Assembly: GCA_963822175.1 (NCBI GenBank)
Contig: CAWGGJ010000006.1
Location: 310,001 to 374,000 of the forward strand
From: FEB-25 sp963822175
GTDB taxonomy: Bacteria; Chloroflexota; Anaerolineae; Anaerolineales; UBA4823
Direction: 5' to 3'
Length of the DNA stretch: 64,000 bases
The position numbers and the translations under genes were made by a program. Numbering within the stretch: the first letter of the stretch is position 1; each line of letters opens with the position of its first letter. Below, in pieces: positions 50,198 to 59,444 of the stretch. Below the pieces are notes generated by a model, which had not been told where the DNA came from, ran no database searches, and saw nothing but the letters and a program-made list of their open reading frames with translations.

Positions 50198-50521
50198 ATG
50201 AAACATCTAACTTATGATCGATTACTAGAGACACTAAAACACGAATTATCCCTGATATATGCCACCAGATTGAGAGGAGTCTATTTGTTCGGTTCCTATG
50301 CGCGGCAGGAACAGGACCCAGAGTCAGATCTAGATATCCTTATCGTATTATCTGACCTGGATAACTACCCGACAGAAATCAAGCGGACCAGCGAAATCAT
50401 CAGTAACCTCTCCTTAGAATTTGGCATCACGATCAGCCGCTACTTTGTTCGAGAGCATGATTGGAAAACCTACGACTCTCCACTCCTTAGGAATATCCGT
50501 GAAGAGGGTATTGCAGTATAA
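50198..50521 (+). CDS. MNT-type nucleotidyltransferase antitoxin
   Basis: A 107-residue minimal nucleotidyltransferase. The motif GVYLFGSYARQEQDPESDLDILIVL keeps the GS and DxD metal-binding residues. In known MNT/HEPN pairs this protein AMPylates and silences the HEPN RNase. The ATG at 50198 follows GAGGTAAGG. An earlier ATG at 50174 overlaps a TATAAT (50177-50182), which is probably its promoter. It is followed 20 bases later by the HEPN gene. Confidence 0.85.
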   Translation: MKHLTYDRLLETLKHELSLIYATRLRGVYLFGSYARQEQDPESDLDILIVLSDLDNYPTEIKRTSEIISNLSLEFGITISRYFVREHDWKTYDSPLLRNIREEGIAV

Positions 50522-50541
50522 AGGAAAGTTCGGAGCAGCTG

Positions 50542-50895
50542 TTGCAGAAGGCTTCACGGGCAATACAAGCAGCGAACACCCTCCTTGATGATGGGTTAGG
50601 CGAATTCTCTACTGGAAGAGCTTATTATGCGATGTTTTATACTGCCGAAGCGTTACTTAACGAAAAAGGGTTGCGCTTTAGAAAGCACGGAGGGGTGCAT
50701 AGTGCTTTTGGTGAACAATATATAAAAACTAATTTATTCGATGCAAAATTCCATAGATGGTTGCTCGATGCATTTGATCAACGCATCGAGAGTGACTATG
50801 GTATTGAAGCACTTGTTATTGACCAGGATGCGCATGAATTGATTGAACATGCAAAAGAATTCCTTCAAGCTGCCAGGACATTTTTAGAAACATAA
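50542..50895 (+). CDS. HEPN-domain toxin partner
   Basis: A 117-residue four-helix HEPN protein (STGRAYYAMFYTAEALLNEKGLRFRKHGGVHSAFGEQYIK). HEPN partners of MNT proteins are ribonucleases with RxxxxH-type sites. The AYYAMFY and KHGGVHSAF segments are characteristic of the PF05168 group. The TTG at 50542 has GGAG six bases upstream. The in-frame sequence immediately before it also looks HEPN-like, so the real start may be a rare codon nearer the upstream stop. Confidence 0.82.
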   Translation: MQKASRAIQAANTLLDDGLGEFSTGRAYYAMFYTAEALLNEKGLRFRKHGGVHSAFGEQYIKTNLFDAKFHRWLLDAFDQRIESDYGIEALVIDQDAHELIEHAKEFLQAARTFLET

Positions 50896-50911
50896 TTTAT
50901 TACGAACATTT

Positions 50912-50983
50912 GCCTTTGGATCAGACGGTTGTGCGCAGTCCCGACCGTTCTTTGGAGGGAGGTTCGAATCCCGCCGGGGGCGC
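50912..50983 (+). repeat. tRNA-Arg(TCG) 3'-half-like module, copy F
   Basis: GCCTTTGGATCAGACGGTTGT, then a block GCGCAGTCCCGACCGTTC...GGAGGGA (shared with copy A) inserted before an intact T arm and acceptor end, GGTTCGAATCCCGCCGGGGG. Only a few integrase codons remain to its left. Confidence 0.65.
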
Positions 50984-51116
50984 ACTTTATATGGGTGAAT
51001 TCATCAAAAAACGGCAGACGGTCCCAGATATGGGCCAGTCTTTTTAAGGTGACAGACTGCCTGTCGTAATGCCAATAAATGGGTAAAACTGGCTGCTACC
51101 CAGTGAGGGATCAAAC

Positions 51117-51805
51117 ATGAGCAAGTTTTTCGATCCGGAGACGTCTCAGCTCTGGCAGGAATATCTGGAAGCTGAGCGTACACAACGCAGACAGATGATA
51201 ATACTTATTCTCGACCGATTCATCGACAGGTTGTTAATGCAACAACCGGAATTATGGCACGCTTGGGCATTCGAAATTGCGAGGCAAACAGCTGATGAAG
51301 GCCAGGGAACGCCGGTACGGTTTCCTCTGTTTCGGCGCGTCTTGCTCCCTGTGCTTGTTCAAGGAGTCAGAGCCGGGCAACCCGGGTGTGCTAGGTGGCT
51401 TGCGCACTTCGGCCTGTTCCTACACGGCATACAGTCGCAAGGCATAAAGACAGGGTTACCAGAGGAATTGACAACCAATGTTGGCCTTTTTAAGAGGCAC
51501 TCCGCGTTGATTCAGGAGACACCATAGCGCGGCAAAAGCTGGTCGAGGAACACGCAAGATCCCTGAGCTATACGCTACATGAACTACCTGCCGGTGTTCT
51601 AGATTGCGCTACGATTGCGCAATGTGATGAACTCCTCACCTTTCTTGGCGAGTTTATCACTCAAGTGGAGCTATTGGGAGAGCGAGATAAGTACGAGAAG
51701 CTGATAGAGGATTGTGCATTTCATTTTCAGTCGTACAGGGCATATCTGCTTGCGAACGCGCCCGGTGACTCGTACAAGGACTATCTTGAAAATCGACAAC
51801 CCTAA
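51117..51805 (+). pseudogene. Frameshifted copy of the gene at 43218
   Basis: Identical to the intact copy at almost all positions up to about 51487. There GGCCTTCTTAGGGAGG became GGCCTTTTTAAGAGG, losing one base and putting a stop at 51527. The remaining sequence still aligns to the end of the intact gene. Confidence 0.88.
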
Positions 51806-51875
51806 CACATTGAGTGGTCCTCACAACGGAGCAGATCATGGGGGTCTGTGACGAAGTCAGAAAGGTGACAGGTTG

Positions 51876-52048
51876 TCACTCTTTCGGTCTGAGATAGATC
51901 GGGATAGGTGTCATAATATCACTCATCAGCCTGACAGCTTATCCTGCATGGTTGGTATATAGTGCGCATACATAGAGAGAAGGATTGAGATTGTGTGACC
52001 AAGCATTTAAGCCATGATGATCGAAGGGATCCCATTCCTTCGGATCAG
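51876..52048 (-). pseudogene. Tyrosine integrase C-terminal remnant, module G
   Basis: LIRRNGIPSIIMA, stop, MLGHTISILLSMYAHYIPTM, QDK, then a one-base deletion relative to module C. It is part of the duplicated unit. Confidence 0.8.
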
Positions 52049-52063
52049 ATGGTTGTGAGTCCG
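52037..52063 (+). repeat. tRNA-Arg(TCG) 3'-half-like module, copy G (truncated)
   Basis: Core CCTTCGGATCAG, ATGGTTGTGAGTCC, then unrelated sequence. This is the last module and the right edge of the array. Confidence 0.6.
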
Positions 52064-52485
52064 CTTTCCATCAAACCCACCTGGGTGGGCTGTGTGATTT
52101 CCGCAGCTGAAACTTAAGTCGCTCGATTATTAGAAATCTTAAAATATCGCCGATCTTGCGTAACCCCCTTGTGAAACAGAACATTTGTGCTATAATAGTA
52201 TTGTATTACAAACATCGGCCATGATAATTGTTTTTAACTCTCATCATATCCCTGCCTTTGTTCCTCTTTGTTTTTGTGAAACAAATCAATTCAGACGACT
52301 GGATTTCCCGATAAACCTTTCTTACTGGCTAAAAAATACACCAGGTAAACTTAGTGGCTTCCCTTACCAGGTATCTTATTTCGTGTGTAAATCTGCAGGA
52401 GTATTCAACTAGTCCAAAAATATTTCTCGGGAAAACCACCAATGGCTTGATTATTCGTATTAAAACGAAAAGAAGCGACGTCGGA
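52064..52485. other. Right border of the array
   Basis: A CCCACCTGGGTGGG palindrome follows module G, then a promoter-like pair TTGTGA (52169-52174) and TATAAT (52191-52196), spacer 16. A 63-codon frame from 52221 follows this promoter but resembles nothing, and I do not call it. Confidence 0.4.
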
Positions 52486-53694
52486 TTAGAAAAGTGGCTC
52501 ACGGATGATCGAATATTGGTCCCCTGGTAAAGCCGGACCGTGCCCCAGCCAGATCTCTGCACCCTGTGTGGCCTGGCGCATGATGAGATAGGCTTTCATG
52601 TCCGGGTTGGCGTAAGGCCACCGGATCCCACGCCGGGAGCAGATCAGCCTGAAGAAAAATTCCATATCCCCCGCCCCACCTGCCATGGTTTCCTTATTCT
52701 GCATGGCTTTCCGTGTATACCACACCCGCCGCCGGTACAAGCGCCAGTCCTCAGCGGGTAAATCCTCCACTTCCCTTACCCAGGTGTGCCTCTTTTGAGA
52801 GAAAATATTCACCTGGAACAAATAGCTGCCCGGCTGCTCATCCAGGATAGTCGTCAGGAGATGGTCTGCAGCAAACTCGTGTTTTTCAGCCTGCGTCGTC
52901 CCTCCTCGAATGGAGATTGCACTCAGGGCATACCCATCGAAGTAAGGACCCATGCCTTTAATTACCCTGCCAGGATCAATATTTGGTCCCAACCTCAGGG
53001 TCAACCAGGTGGTGATGTTGGCTAATATTCCAGCTTTTTGATCTGGTGTTTCCCTGATATGCAGGTTATCCACTGCCTGGGTGTACCCGTCGCTGCGCCA
53101 GCCAAAGGCTGGCCCGGGGAGCAGGTCAGGATAGATAAAAGCAGTCATGGTGGTTAGGTTTTCTTCATCTCCCACATTGAAAGATGCCAGGCGCAGTTGA
53201 TCGAAGCCGCTGCCAGGTTCAAATTCAATGTCTTCCTCGGTGTGCCACAAGATGACCGATCCATCCCCCTGGCGGTACATGCCAGTCTGGCAACCTGTGC
53301 TGTCGTGCTGCAGAAATAATGCCAGGTCTACTGGACAAAGCCTGCGTTGGTCTGCCAGGGCGGGGTGGTCAAAATCCCGCAACCCTGCCCCATCCGCCCA
53401 GGCTGCCAGGCAATCCACATACTCCTGCAATGCATCATGCAACCGTGGGTCCAGGCGCTGATCTGAGAGTTTATCGGTGATGGTTTCGGCACAATAGCAT
53501 GTCTGGCTCAACAGGAAGCTTAATTTGGATCGATCCAGCCGCTCAAAACGTTGCCGCAGGATCTTGTGCACCTGTGCGCTGACGTGCTCGCCCAACATGC
53601 GGTGCGCAGTTCGCAGGTCATGTTGGGTAAAGTCAAGGGTAACCAACCCACCAAACCGGTCCTTGACTGCCTGTAAAGCACTGATTTTTTCCAT
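52486..53694 (-). CDS. Putative Ntn-hydrolase, acyltransferase/C45-peptidase-like
   Basis: A 402-residue cytoplasmic protein. The middle resembles penicillin-acyltransferase-like proteins: DSTGCQTGMYRQGDGSVILWHTEED would be the start of the mature chain with a nucleophilic cysteine. SFNVGDEENLTTMTAFIYPDLLPGPAFGWRSDGYTQAVDNLHI follows the family pattern. The similarity is by eye, and the preceding 140 residues have no obvious match. It lies just outside the array, on the minus strand. Confidence 0.5.
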   Translation of the reverse strand: MEKISALQAVKDRFGGLVTLDFTQHDLRTAHRMLGEHVSAQVHKILRQRFERLDRSKLSFLLSQTCYCAETITDKLSDQRLDPRLHDALQEYVDCLAAWADGAGLRDFDHPALADQRRLCPVDLALFLQHDSTGCQTGMYRQGDGSVILWHTEEDIEFEPGSGFDQLRLASFNVGDEENLTTMTAFIYPDLLPGPAFGWRSDGYTQAVDNLHIRETPDQKAGILANITTWLTLRLGPNIDPGRVIKGMGPYFDGYALSAISIRGGTTQAEKHEFAADHLLTTILDEQPGSYLFQVNIFSQKRHTWVREVEDLPAEDWRLYRRRVWYTRKAMQNKETMAGGAGDMEFFFRLICSRRGIRWPYANPDMKAYLIMRQATQGAEIWLGHGPALPGDQYSIIREPLF

Positions 53695-53756
53695 AACGAT
53701 CAGGTAATGCTCTCCGCCTTATATCAATGAATAACAACAATGGAAAAAAGGGTCTT

Positions 53757-54920
53757 TCACCTCGCCGGGATATACCCCAGTGGAGCGCGCTCTATCTTCT
53801 CCACGGGCAGCACATCCACCAATTCATATGCTCGGCTGCCTAACCCAAGCTTTTCGCCATATGCGGTCACCACGTATGGGTCCTTGAGCGGTCCATGCAG
53901 CCAGCGGAATGGGTGCCCTTCACGGGTATGCACTTCCAGGGAAGCAGGCACATTTTCCTCGATCAGCGGTGTTTTGGCAGTCATATCCAGAACCGCCTGG
54001 TCGATGGCAACAATGTCATCCGAGCCAAAAACACCTGCATCCGGCAGGATGGGCATGCTGGTGAAGCCGAAACAGTCACATACCGGGGTCATGTGCGTCG
54101 CCAGGCTTAGGTGCACCGCATTTTCCGGCTTAAATGTCGATAAGGTGACCGCCACGCTGATGGCACATGCCTCCATGAAGGAATGGAAATTGGCTGCATC
54201 GATCTTCAAGCTTCCAGGAGGCGCCACGCCCAGGCATCTTCCACAAGCATTGCACTGCTCGGGATGTAAATGGAGTCGCTCAGGATTTTTCTTATCTTCA
54301 ACCAACGCCTCAAAAGGGCATGCCTGCATGATCGCTTTACGGACTTTTTCATCGGGGCACTTCTCCGGGAACCAGTAGGGGTCATACTGCATCGTATCAT
54401 GCATGGCACTGCGGGTTTCACCCACCATGCAGCCCAAGGCCAGGTTTTTGATTGCCGCTCCGAATCCACAACTCGGGTGCCCCTTGACGTGCGCCAGGTT
54501 CACCAGGAAAGACGCATCCTCGATCATCCCTGCCACTTTCCAATCCTGGATGTTCTTGTAAGGGCGGTGATGGCTGTAATAGTATTTATCATCCGGTCCT
54601 GCCGAATAATAGACATGGCAGCCGATCACATCATTGGAGTAACCGCGCTTCTCAGCGCCAGCCACATCCCAGGTCACGTCTGCAATAAAGGGTTTACCAC
54701 CGCCTTCTTTGATCGCCTCGACCACCTTGCGGACGAAGACCGGGTGGATCGTGGAATAGACGATGTTGTTACCGGTATGCATCTTGATCGCCACGGTCTC
54801 ATCCTTTACCCGCTCGCGAAGATGAAGCTGTTCGAGGATAAGGTCAAGCTTGGCAGGCAGGGTTTCTTTGGCTTCGAGGCGCGCCTGGCGTGGGGAGCCA
54901 TAATAGACTTTACTGGTCAT
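53757..54920 (-). CDS. DUF362 protein with ferredoxin-like cluster motif
   Basis: A 387-residue soluble protein of the DUF362 family. VAIKMHTGNN, KPFIADVTWDVAGAEKRGY, LVNLAHVKGHPSCGFGAAIKNLALGCMVG and the C-terminal KTPLIEE.. region fit the family. A partial 4Fe-4S motif, CNACGRCLGVAPPG, takes the place of CxxCxxCxxxCP, with one more cysteine nearby (MQACPFEAL). The fourth ligand is displaced, so cluster binding is uncertain. Role unknown. Confidence 0.82.
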   Translation of the reverse strand: MTSKVYYGSPRQARLEAKETLPAKLDLILEQLHLRERVKDETVAIKMHTGNNIVYSTIHPVFVRKVVEAIKEGGGKPFIADVTWDVAGAEKRGYSNDVIGCHVYYSAGPDDKYYYSHHRPYKNIQDWKVAGMIEDASFLVNLAHVKGHPSCGFGAAIKNLALGCMVGETRSAMHDTMQYDPYWFPEKCPDEKVRKAIMQACPFEALVEDKKNPERLHLHPEQCNACGRCLGVAPPGSLKIDAANFHSFMEACAISVAVTLSTFKPENAVHLSLATHMTPVCDCFGFTSMPILPDAGVFGSDDIVAIDQAVLDMTAKTPLIEENVPASLEVHTREGHPFRWLHGPLKDPYVVTAYGEKLGLGSRAYELVDVLPVEKIERAPLGYIPAR

Positions 54921-55102
54921 GAACGAATTCCTTTCAGTGGGCGATAGTGGGCATATTATAAATCAGGAAAGGATTGCGGGAACACCCAATGGGTACGGCA
55001 CGTCTATAGTTCAATGCCCTATATGGGGCTTGATTTGTGATTTAAATTCCTTTAAACTATCTGTAAGGTGCATATCTCTACGTGATCCCGGAGGAGAAGA
55101 TC

Positions 55103-57197
55103 ATGAATAATACGAACAAACAACCTTTTATTGGCTTAATATTCATCGTCTTATTGTTGGTGGTTGGAATCATCGTTGTACGCGCCCAGGAGGGACAGCC
55201 GCAGGCTGGTAATAATGTCTTTATCCCAATCACATTTAACGGGAACGGGCAAAGCATTGCCGGTCGGGTGCTCGATGCTCACAATGATCCCATCGCTGGC
55301 GTCAAAATCCAGACTGATCATGGTCAATCGGCGATCACTGACCAAAATGGTGATTATACGATCGAAAGACTGGGCGAAGGTACCTATAACCTCACTCCTT
55401 CCCTGGGCGGAGCTGTCTTTTCACCCCCTTCATCTGCAGTAGTCGTCCCACCGGATGTGATCAAGCTGAACTTTACTGCCAATGTGGTCTGTTCTGAAGC
55501 GATCGTAAATGGTGGGTTCGAAAGTACCTCGGGCTGGGAGTTCCCTGTCACTGAGTATACGGCCGGGTACAGCACTGCCGAAGCCCATGGTGGAAGTCGC
55601 TCAGCTCGCACGGGTATCACCAACCCGGCTGATAATCGATATAGCTATTCTTCCACCCGCCAGATCGTGAGCATCCCTTCTGATACGACCAGTGCATCTC
55701 TCACCTTTTGGCTCAAATCCTTCAGCGCCGGAGCCAACGGGCTTTCTTTACCCGGCAAACCGGCGGTAGGCTCACCATTGAATGAGATCCAGCTGGCGGG
55801 GGATGTCCAGTATGTGCTGGTACTGGACACAAATTTCAATGTCCTCGACACACTCGTCTGGCAGCTGAGCAACAACCAGGCATGGATAGAATATCAATTC
55901 AATCTTACTGCCTATAAAGGGAAAACCGTCTGGCTGCACTTCGGCACTTACAATGACGGGTATTCCGGTGTATCGTCCATGTTCGTGGATGATGTCTCCC
56001 TGGATCTATGCCCTGGTGGTGGCTCGCCAACTCCTTCACCCACACCGGGTGTATGTTCTAACCTGTTCCAGAACTCCAGCTTCGAAACTCAGAGCTATTG
56101 GGAGATACCTGCCACCGAATATTCTGCCGGTTATTCAAGTGCCCAGAGGCATACCGGATCCTGGTCCATGCGCACCGGCATCACCAATCCTGCAGATAAC
56201 CGATACAGTTATTCGGATTTCCGCCAGGCTGTTCGCATACCGACTTATGCACCGGTTTCCAAGGCAGGTTTCTGGTTGTACACGCTCAGTGGTGAAGCGA
56301 AGGGACTATCCGTTCCCGAGAAGATCACTCCCACCGGGCGACCATTCAATGAGGTAATCCTGAGTAACGACCTGCAATATGTGCTGGTGTTGGACCAGTA
56401 CCTGAATTGGATCGATACGCTCGTCTGGCAGCGCACCGACGAAGGCTACTGGCATTACTACGAATTCGACCTTCATCGCTATGCTGGATCGACCATCTAC
56501 CTGCAATTTGGTACTTATAATGATGGTGGATATGGAGTCACCAGCATGTACGTGGATGATGTCACCTTGTATGATTGTGTATCCACTCCCACTCCTGGCC
56601 CAAGCTGCCACACCAACCCGTACACCAACCGCCTCCCCCACACCAACGGTCACACCCACCCCGAGTCCTTGCCAGGAGCTGATCGTCAACAATAAATTTG
56701 ATGGCAATGATGGCTGGGAGATACCGATAACCCGTTACCCTGCTGACTACTCAAATGCGGAATATCACAGCGCTTTTCGGTCGATGCGTACAGGGATCGT
56801 TGTTCCCGCGGATAACACCTACAGTTATTCCGATTTTCGCCAGACGGTTTATATCCCCTGGAATGCCAACCATGTCACCCTGGGGATGTGGTTTTATGCC
56901 CTCAGTGGTGAGGTATTGGGGCAATCCTTGCCACCCAAACCAGCCATTGGTTCAGCATTTTCCGAAGCACAATTGTCGGGGGATGTACAGTATCTTCTGG
57001 TGATGGATGTTAACTATAACATCCTCGATGTGCTCATCTGGCAGCTCAGCGACGGCCAGGTTTGGGATAATGAACAGTTTAATCTCAGCAATTATCGCGG
57101 CTGGACGATCATCCTGCAGTGGGGTACCTATAATGATGGCGGTGGTGGAATCTCCGCCATGTATGTCGATGATGTCACTTTACAGAATTGCCCATAG
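55103..57197 (+). CDS. Secreted three-repeat surface protein, frameshifted near 56600
   Basis: A signal peptide (1-27) is followed by a carboxypeptidase-regulatory-like domain (IAGRVLDAHNDPIAGVKIQTDHGQ, GDYTIERLGEGTYNL). Three repeats of about 165 residues come next, each with a GWE(F/I)P.T.Y.A.YS..E.H opening, R(S/A).RTGI..PADN.YSYS and YVDDV(S/T)L. TPTPSP linkers separate the repeats. The first frame fails at 56695 and the third repeat continues one frame over to 57197. One extra base near 56600 in a CCAAGCTGCC context explains it. The repeats look like jelly-roll or MAM-like adhesion modules. GGAGGAG precedes the ATG. Confidence 0.78.
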
Positions 57198-57260
57198 ATT
57201 TAGAAATATTCACCACTTCCCGGGAGATGCAATCTCCCGGGAAGTTTTATTACTTGAATA

Positions 57261-57941
57261 CTAGGCAACACTGGCAGCACTCTCTCTTTTTGAAAACATC
57301 CCAAAAGCCCAGCAAAGAGCAGCCAAACCGGTAATGATTAACAACCAGCCGATGAGCAGCAGCTGAACATGCCAGACGTCAGCATAGTTTACCCCGGTGA
57401 TTGTATGTGTGGGACCCATCCAAAATTGGATGGTCAGGACGATCGCACCGCAGGAAATAGCTGCCATTCCGCCGGTGATCCCTGCAGTGTTGGAATTAAC
57501 CGCTTGCCCAAAACCGATCTCTCGCCAAAGAGGTGGAATACGGAATATCAGGAATAGCACCAGAGTCAGAATGTTGAAATAGGTGACCATGTCGACTGGC
57601 ATCGAGCCTCCCCGTAATGCACGCGAGACGATGACGTGAATCACCCCAACAATCGTGCCTCCAACCAGGGCAATGACCGAATAGCGATAGGCATTGGGTC
57701 GATTGCGGATGAGCAGCAAAGTCGCCCTTGCGCCCATCACTCCAAATGCAAGCGTGACGATGACAAAAAGCACATACAGCCATTGATAGGGAGCAATACC
57801 AGCGAACTTTCCACTGTACCCGGTCGGATTAAGTGCCACGCAGGTTGTTCCCACACCGCCCATGATGGTGAACACCGCAGTCAAGCCCATCAAGATAATG
57901 CCAATAATCCGTAAGAGTTTAGCCCACCATTTTCTCTCCAT
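57261..57941 (-). CDS. Polytopic membrane protein of unknown function
   Basis: A 226-residue protein with about six hydrophobic spans (for example IIGIILMGLTAVFTIMGGVG, WLYVLFVIVTLAFGVMGA, WHVQLLLIGWLLIITGLAAL). No family recognised. It is the distal gene of the minus-strand operon containing haem farnesyltransferase and an oxidase-like subunit, so a respiratory or haem-related role is a guess from context. Confidence 0.6.
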   Translation of the reverse strand: MERKWWAKLLRIIGIILMGLTAVFTIMGGVGTTCVALNPTGYSGKFAGIAPYQWLYVLFVIVTLAFGVMGARATLLLIRNRPNAYRYSVIALVGGTIVGVIHVIVSRALRGGSMPVDMVTYFNILTLVLFLIFRIPPLWREIGFGQAVNSNTAGITGGMAAISCGAIVLTIQFWMGPTHTITGVNYADVWHVQLLLIGWLLIITGLAALCWAFGMFSKRESAASVA

Positions 57942-57963
57942 CTCATCCTCCTTGAGTAAGTAT

Positions 57964-58569
57964 TCAGGCTAGAGCAAAGCCCGTGACGAATGCGATCGTC
58001 ATCAACAGCAGCACCCCTGGAAAAATGTTCAGAATCACCTCTCGTGAGACAATGGGTTTCCCGGTTTTAAGAAAATAGAGCAACAAGCCCCCCAACCCGA
58101 TCATTGCGCCACCGAGTCCTACCAGCGCAAAACCAGGATTGGTAACTCCCCTGGCAGCCAGTATGGTAGGCAACAGGAAAAGGACCAACCCTGCGATTCC
58201 ATGAACGAGTGCCAGGATGATGGTGGGCAGACTGCCCGGTATGGGCAGGACACGGGTGATGATCACTGCCAGGAATCCAAGGATGGTAAAGATAAGGTAC
58301 GGGATGCGCCATGATTTGACATATTCCCACACCAACCCTAGCGATAAACTAAGCGGGATAATGGAAGAAACCACGACCACGACCGGGCTATCCAACACCT
58401 CATACCCCAGGATGATCATCAGCAATCCTGCCACCAGTAAAACTCCAAACCCGATCGTGTAGGCGATGGTGGGGATACTATCCAAACCATTAATTCCAGC
58501 AACAACCTGGTAGGCGGCTAAAAGGCAGGTGATCAACAACAGTATACGAGCAAGGGGTGTTAGTTTCAT
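57964..58569 (-). CDS. Polytopic membrane protein of unknown function
   Basis: A 201-residue, very hydrophobic protein with six to seven spans. No conserved histidines or cysteines stand out. It lies 22 bases from the next gene and 10 bases after the farnesyltransferase gene on the same strand, which argues for one operon. Confidence 0.6.
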   Translation of the reverse strand: MKLTPLARILLLITCLLAAYQVVAGINGLDSIPTIAYTIGFGVLLVAGLLMIILGYEVLDSPVVVVVSSIIPLSLSLGLVWEYVKSWRIPYLIFTILGFLAVIITRVLPIPGSLPTIILALVHGIAGLVLFLLPTILAARGVTNPGFALVGLGGAMIGLGGLLLYFLKTGKPIVSREVILNIFPGVLLLMTIAFVTGFALA

Positions 58570-58579
58570 TATCCTTGGT

Positions 58580-59440
58580 TTACAAGGACAACAAGATCAT
58601 CGACGCCAGCATATATATTGAAGCATACTTGAACAGGCTGAAATTCACCTGTTCTGAAGGGCGAAATACAGTGGCGAACGAAAGCAGGAGTAATCCAGTC
58701 GAGAGCACAGCCATCAGGCGCAAGGCACCCGCCTGGACACCGATCATCACCCCTGCCACTCCGATGGAGGCAGCAGCGATGATCGCTGACAGGGCAATGA
58801 TGGCACGCGTGGCTTCAATGCCATATTGGGAAGGGAAAGTCGGCACTCCTGCTGCCTTATAGTCGTCAAAATAGCGCATGTTGAAAGTAAGAATATGCGT
58901 CGGGATCCAAAACAGCACCGACATCATCAGCAGGATGCCAACCAGGTCGATCTGGCCGATCGCCAGTGCACGTCCTGCCAGGATGGGTATACCCCCCGAA
59001 ACTCCACCCCACACAATGCTCCAGCTGGTCCGCCTTTTAAGCCAGATGGTGTAAACAACCACGTCAAAGAACAACCCAGAAATAACGATCAGCCCATACA
59101 ATGTATCCAGCACCATTGCCCAGCTTACCCCAATGGTGGACAATAGCAATCCGAGTAAAAGTGCGTCGCGTTTAGTGACCTTGCCTGAGGCTAATGGGCG
59201 GTTATGCGTCCGGTTCATCACGGTATCAATATCACAGTCGTACCACATGTTGAGGATAGTCGAGCCACTGATGGCAAGGAATAGACTGCCAACAAGACCC
59301 AACATGATCCGCAGATCCAGGGTTGTGTGCGCACTTAAATACCCTGCAATGCCTGTGGATAGCAATAAACCAGTTTGCAAACTTTTAATGAGGAGCCAGT
59401 AAGCCCGAATTTTTGAAGGGATCCGTTGGAAGAATTTCAT
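58580..59440 (-). CDS. ctaB: Protohaem IX farnesyltransferase (haem O synthase)
   Basis: A UbiA-family prenyltransferase that farnesylates haem B to haem O for haem-copper oxidases. The 286 residues have about eight spans. The first Asp-rich motif is NMWYDCDIDTVMNRTHNRPLASGKV and the second is NMRYFDDYKAAGVPTFPSQYG, both characteristic. The ATG at 59440 is four bases after the stop of the SUMF1 gene. Its neighbour at 60347-61824 may be the oxidase it serves. Confidence 0.92.
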   Translation of the reverse strand: MKFFQRIPSKIRAYWLLIKSLQTGLLLSTGIAGYLSAHTTLDLRIMLGLVGSLFLAISGSTILNMWYDCDIDTVMNRTHNRPLASGKVTKRDALLLGLLLSTIGVSWAMVLDTLYGLIVISGLFFDVVVYTIWLKRRTSWSIVWGGVSGGIPILAGRALAIGQIDLVGILLMMSVLFWIPTHILTFNMRYFDDYKAAGVPTFPSQYGIEATRAIIALSAIIAAASIGVAGVMIGVQAGALRLMAVLSTGLLLLSFATVFRPSEQVNFSLFKYASIYMLASMILLSL

Positions 59441-59444
59441 GCGA

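Larger units (their letters stand above)
50981..52057 (+). repeat. 1.08-kb duplicated unit, copy 2
   Basis: Begins after the tRNA-like end of module F and ends in module G. It matches 43082-44160 nearly base for base, including 135 bases upstream of the gene. Confidence 0.85.

Noticed and set aside
40148..52063. CRISPR array suggested by repeated blocks
   Set aside because: Repeats are few, 0.8-3 kb apart, degenerate and contain tRNA and integrase sequence. There are no regular spacers and no cas genes.
52185..52412. Small plus-strand gene MCYNSIVL... or its internal start at 52221
   Set aside because: A promoter-like sequence lies upstream, but there is no ribosome-binding site, no family likeness, and part overlaps the end of the minus-strand Ntn-hydrolase region.
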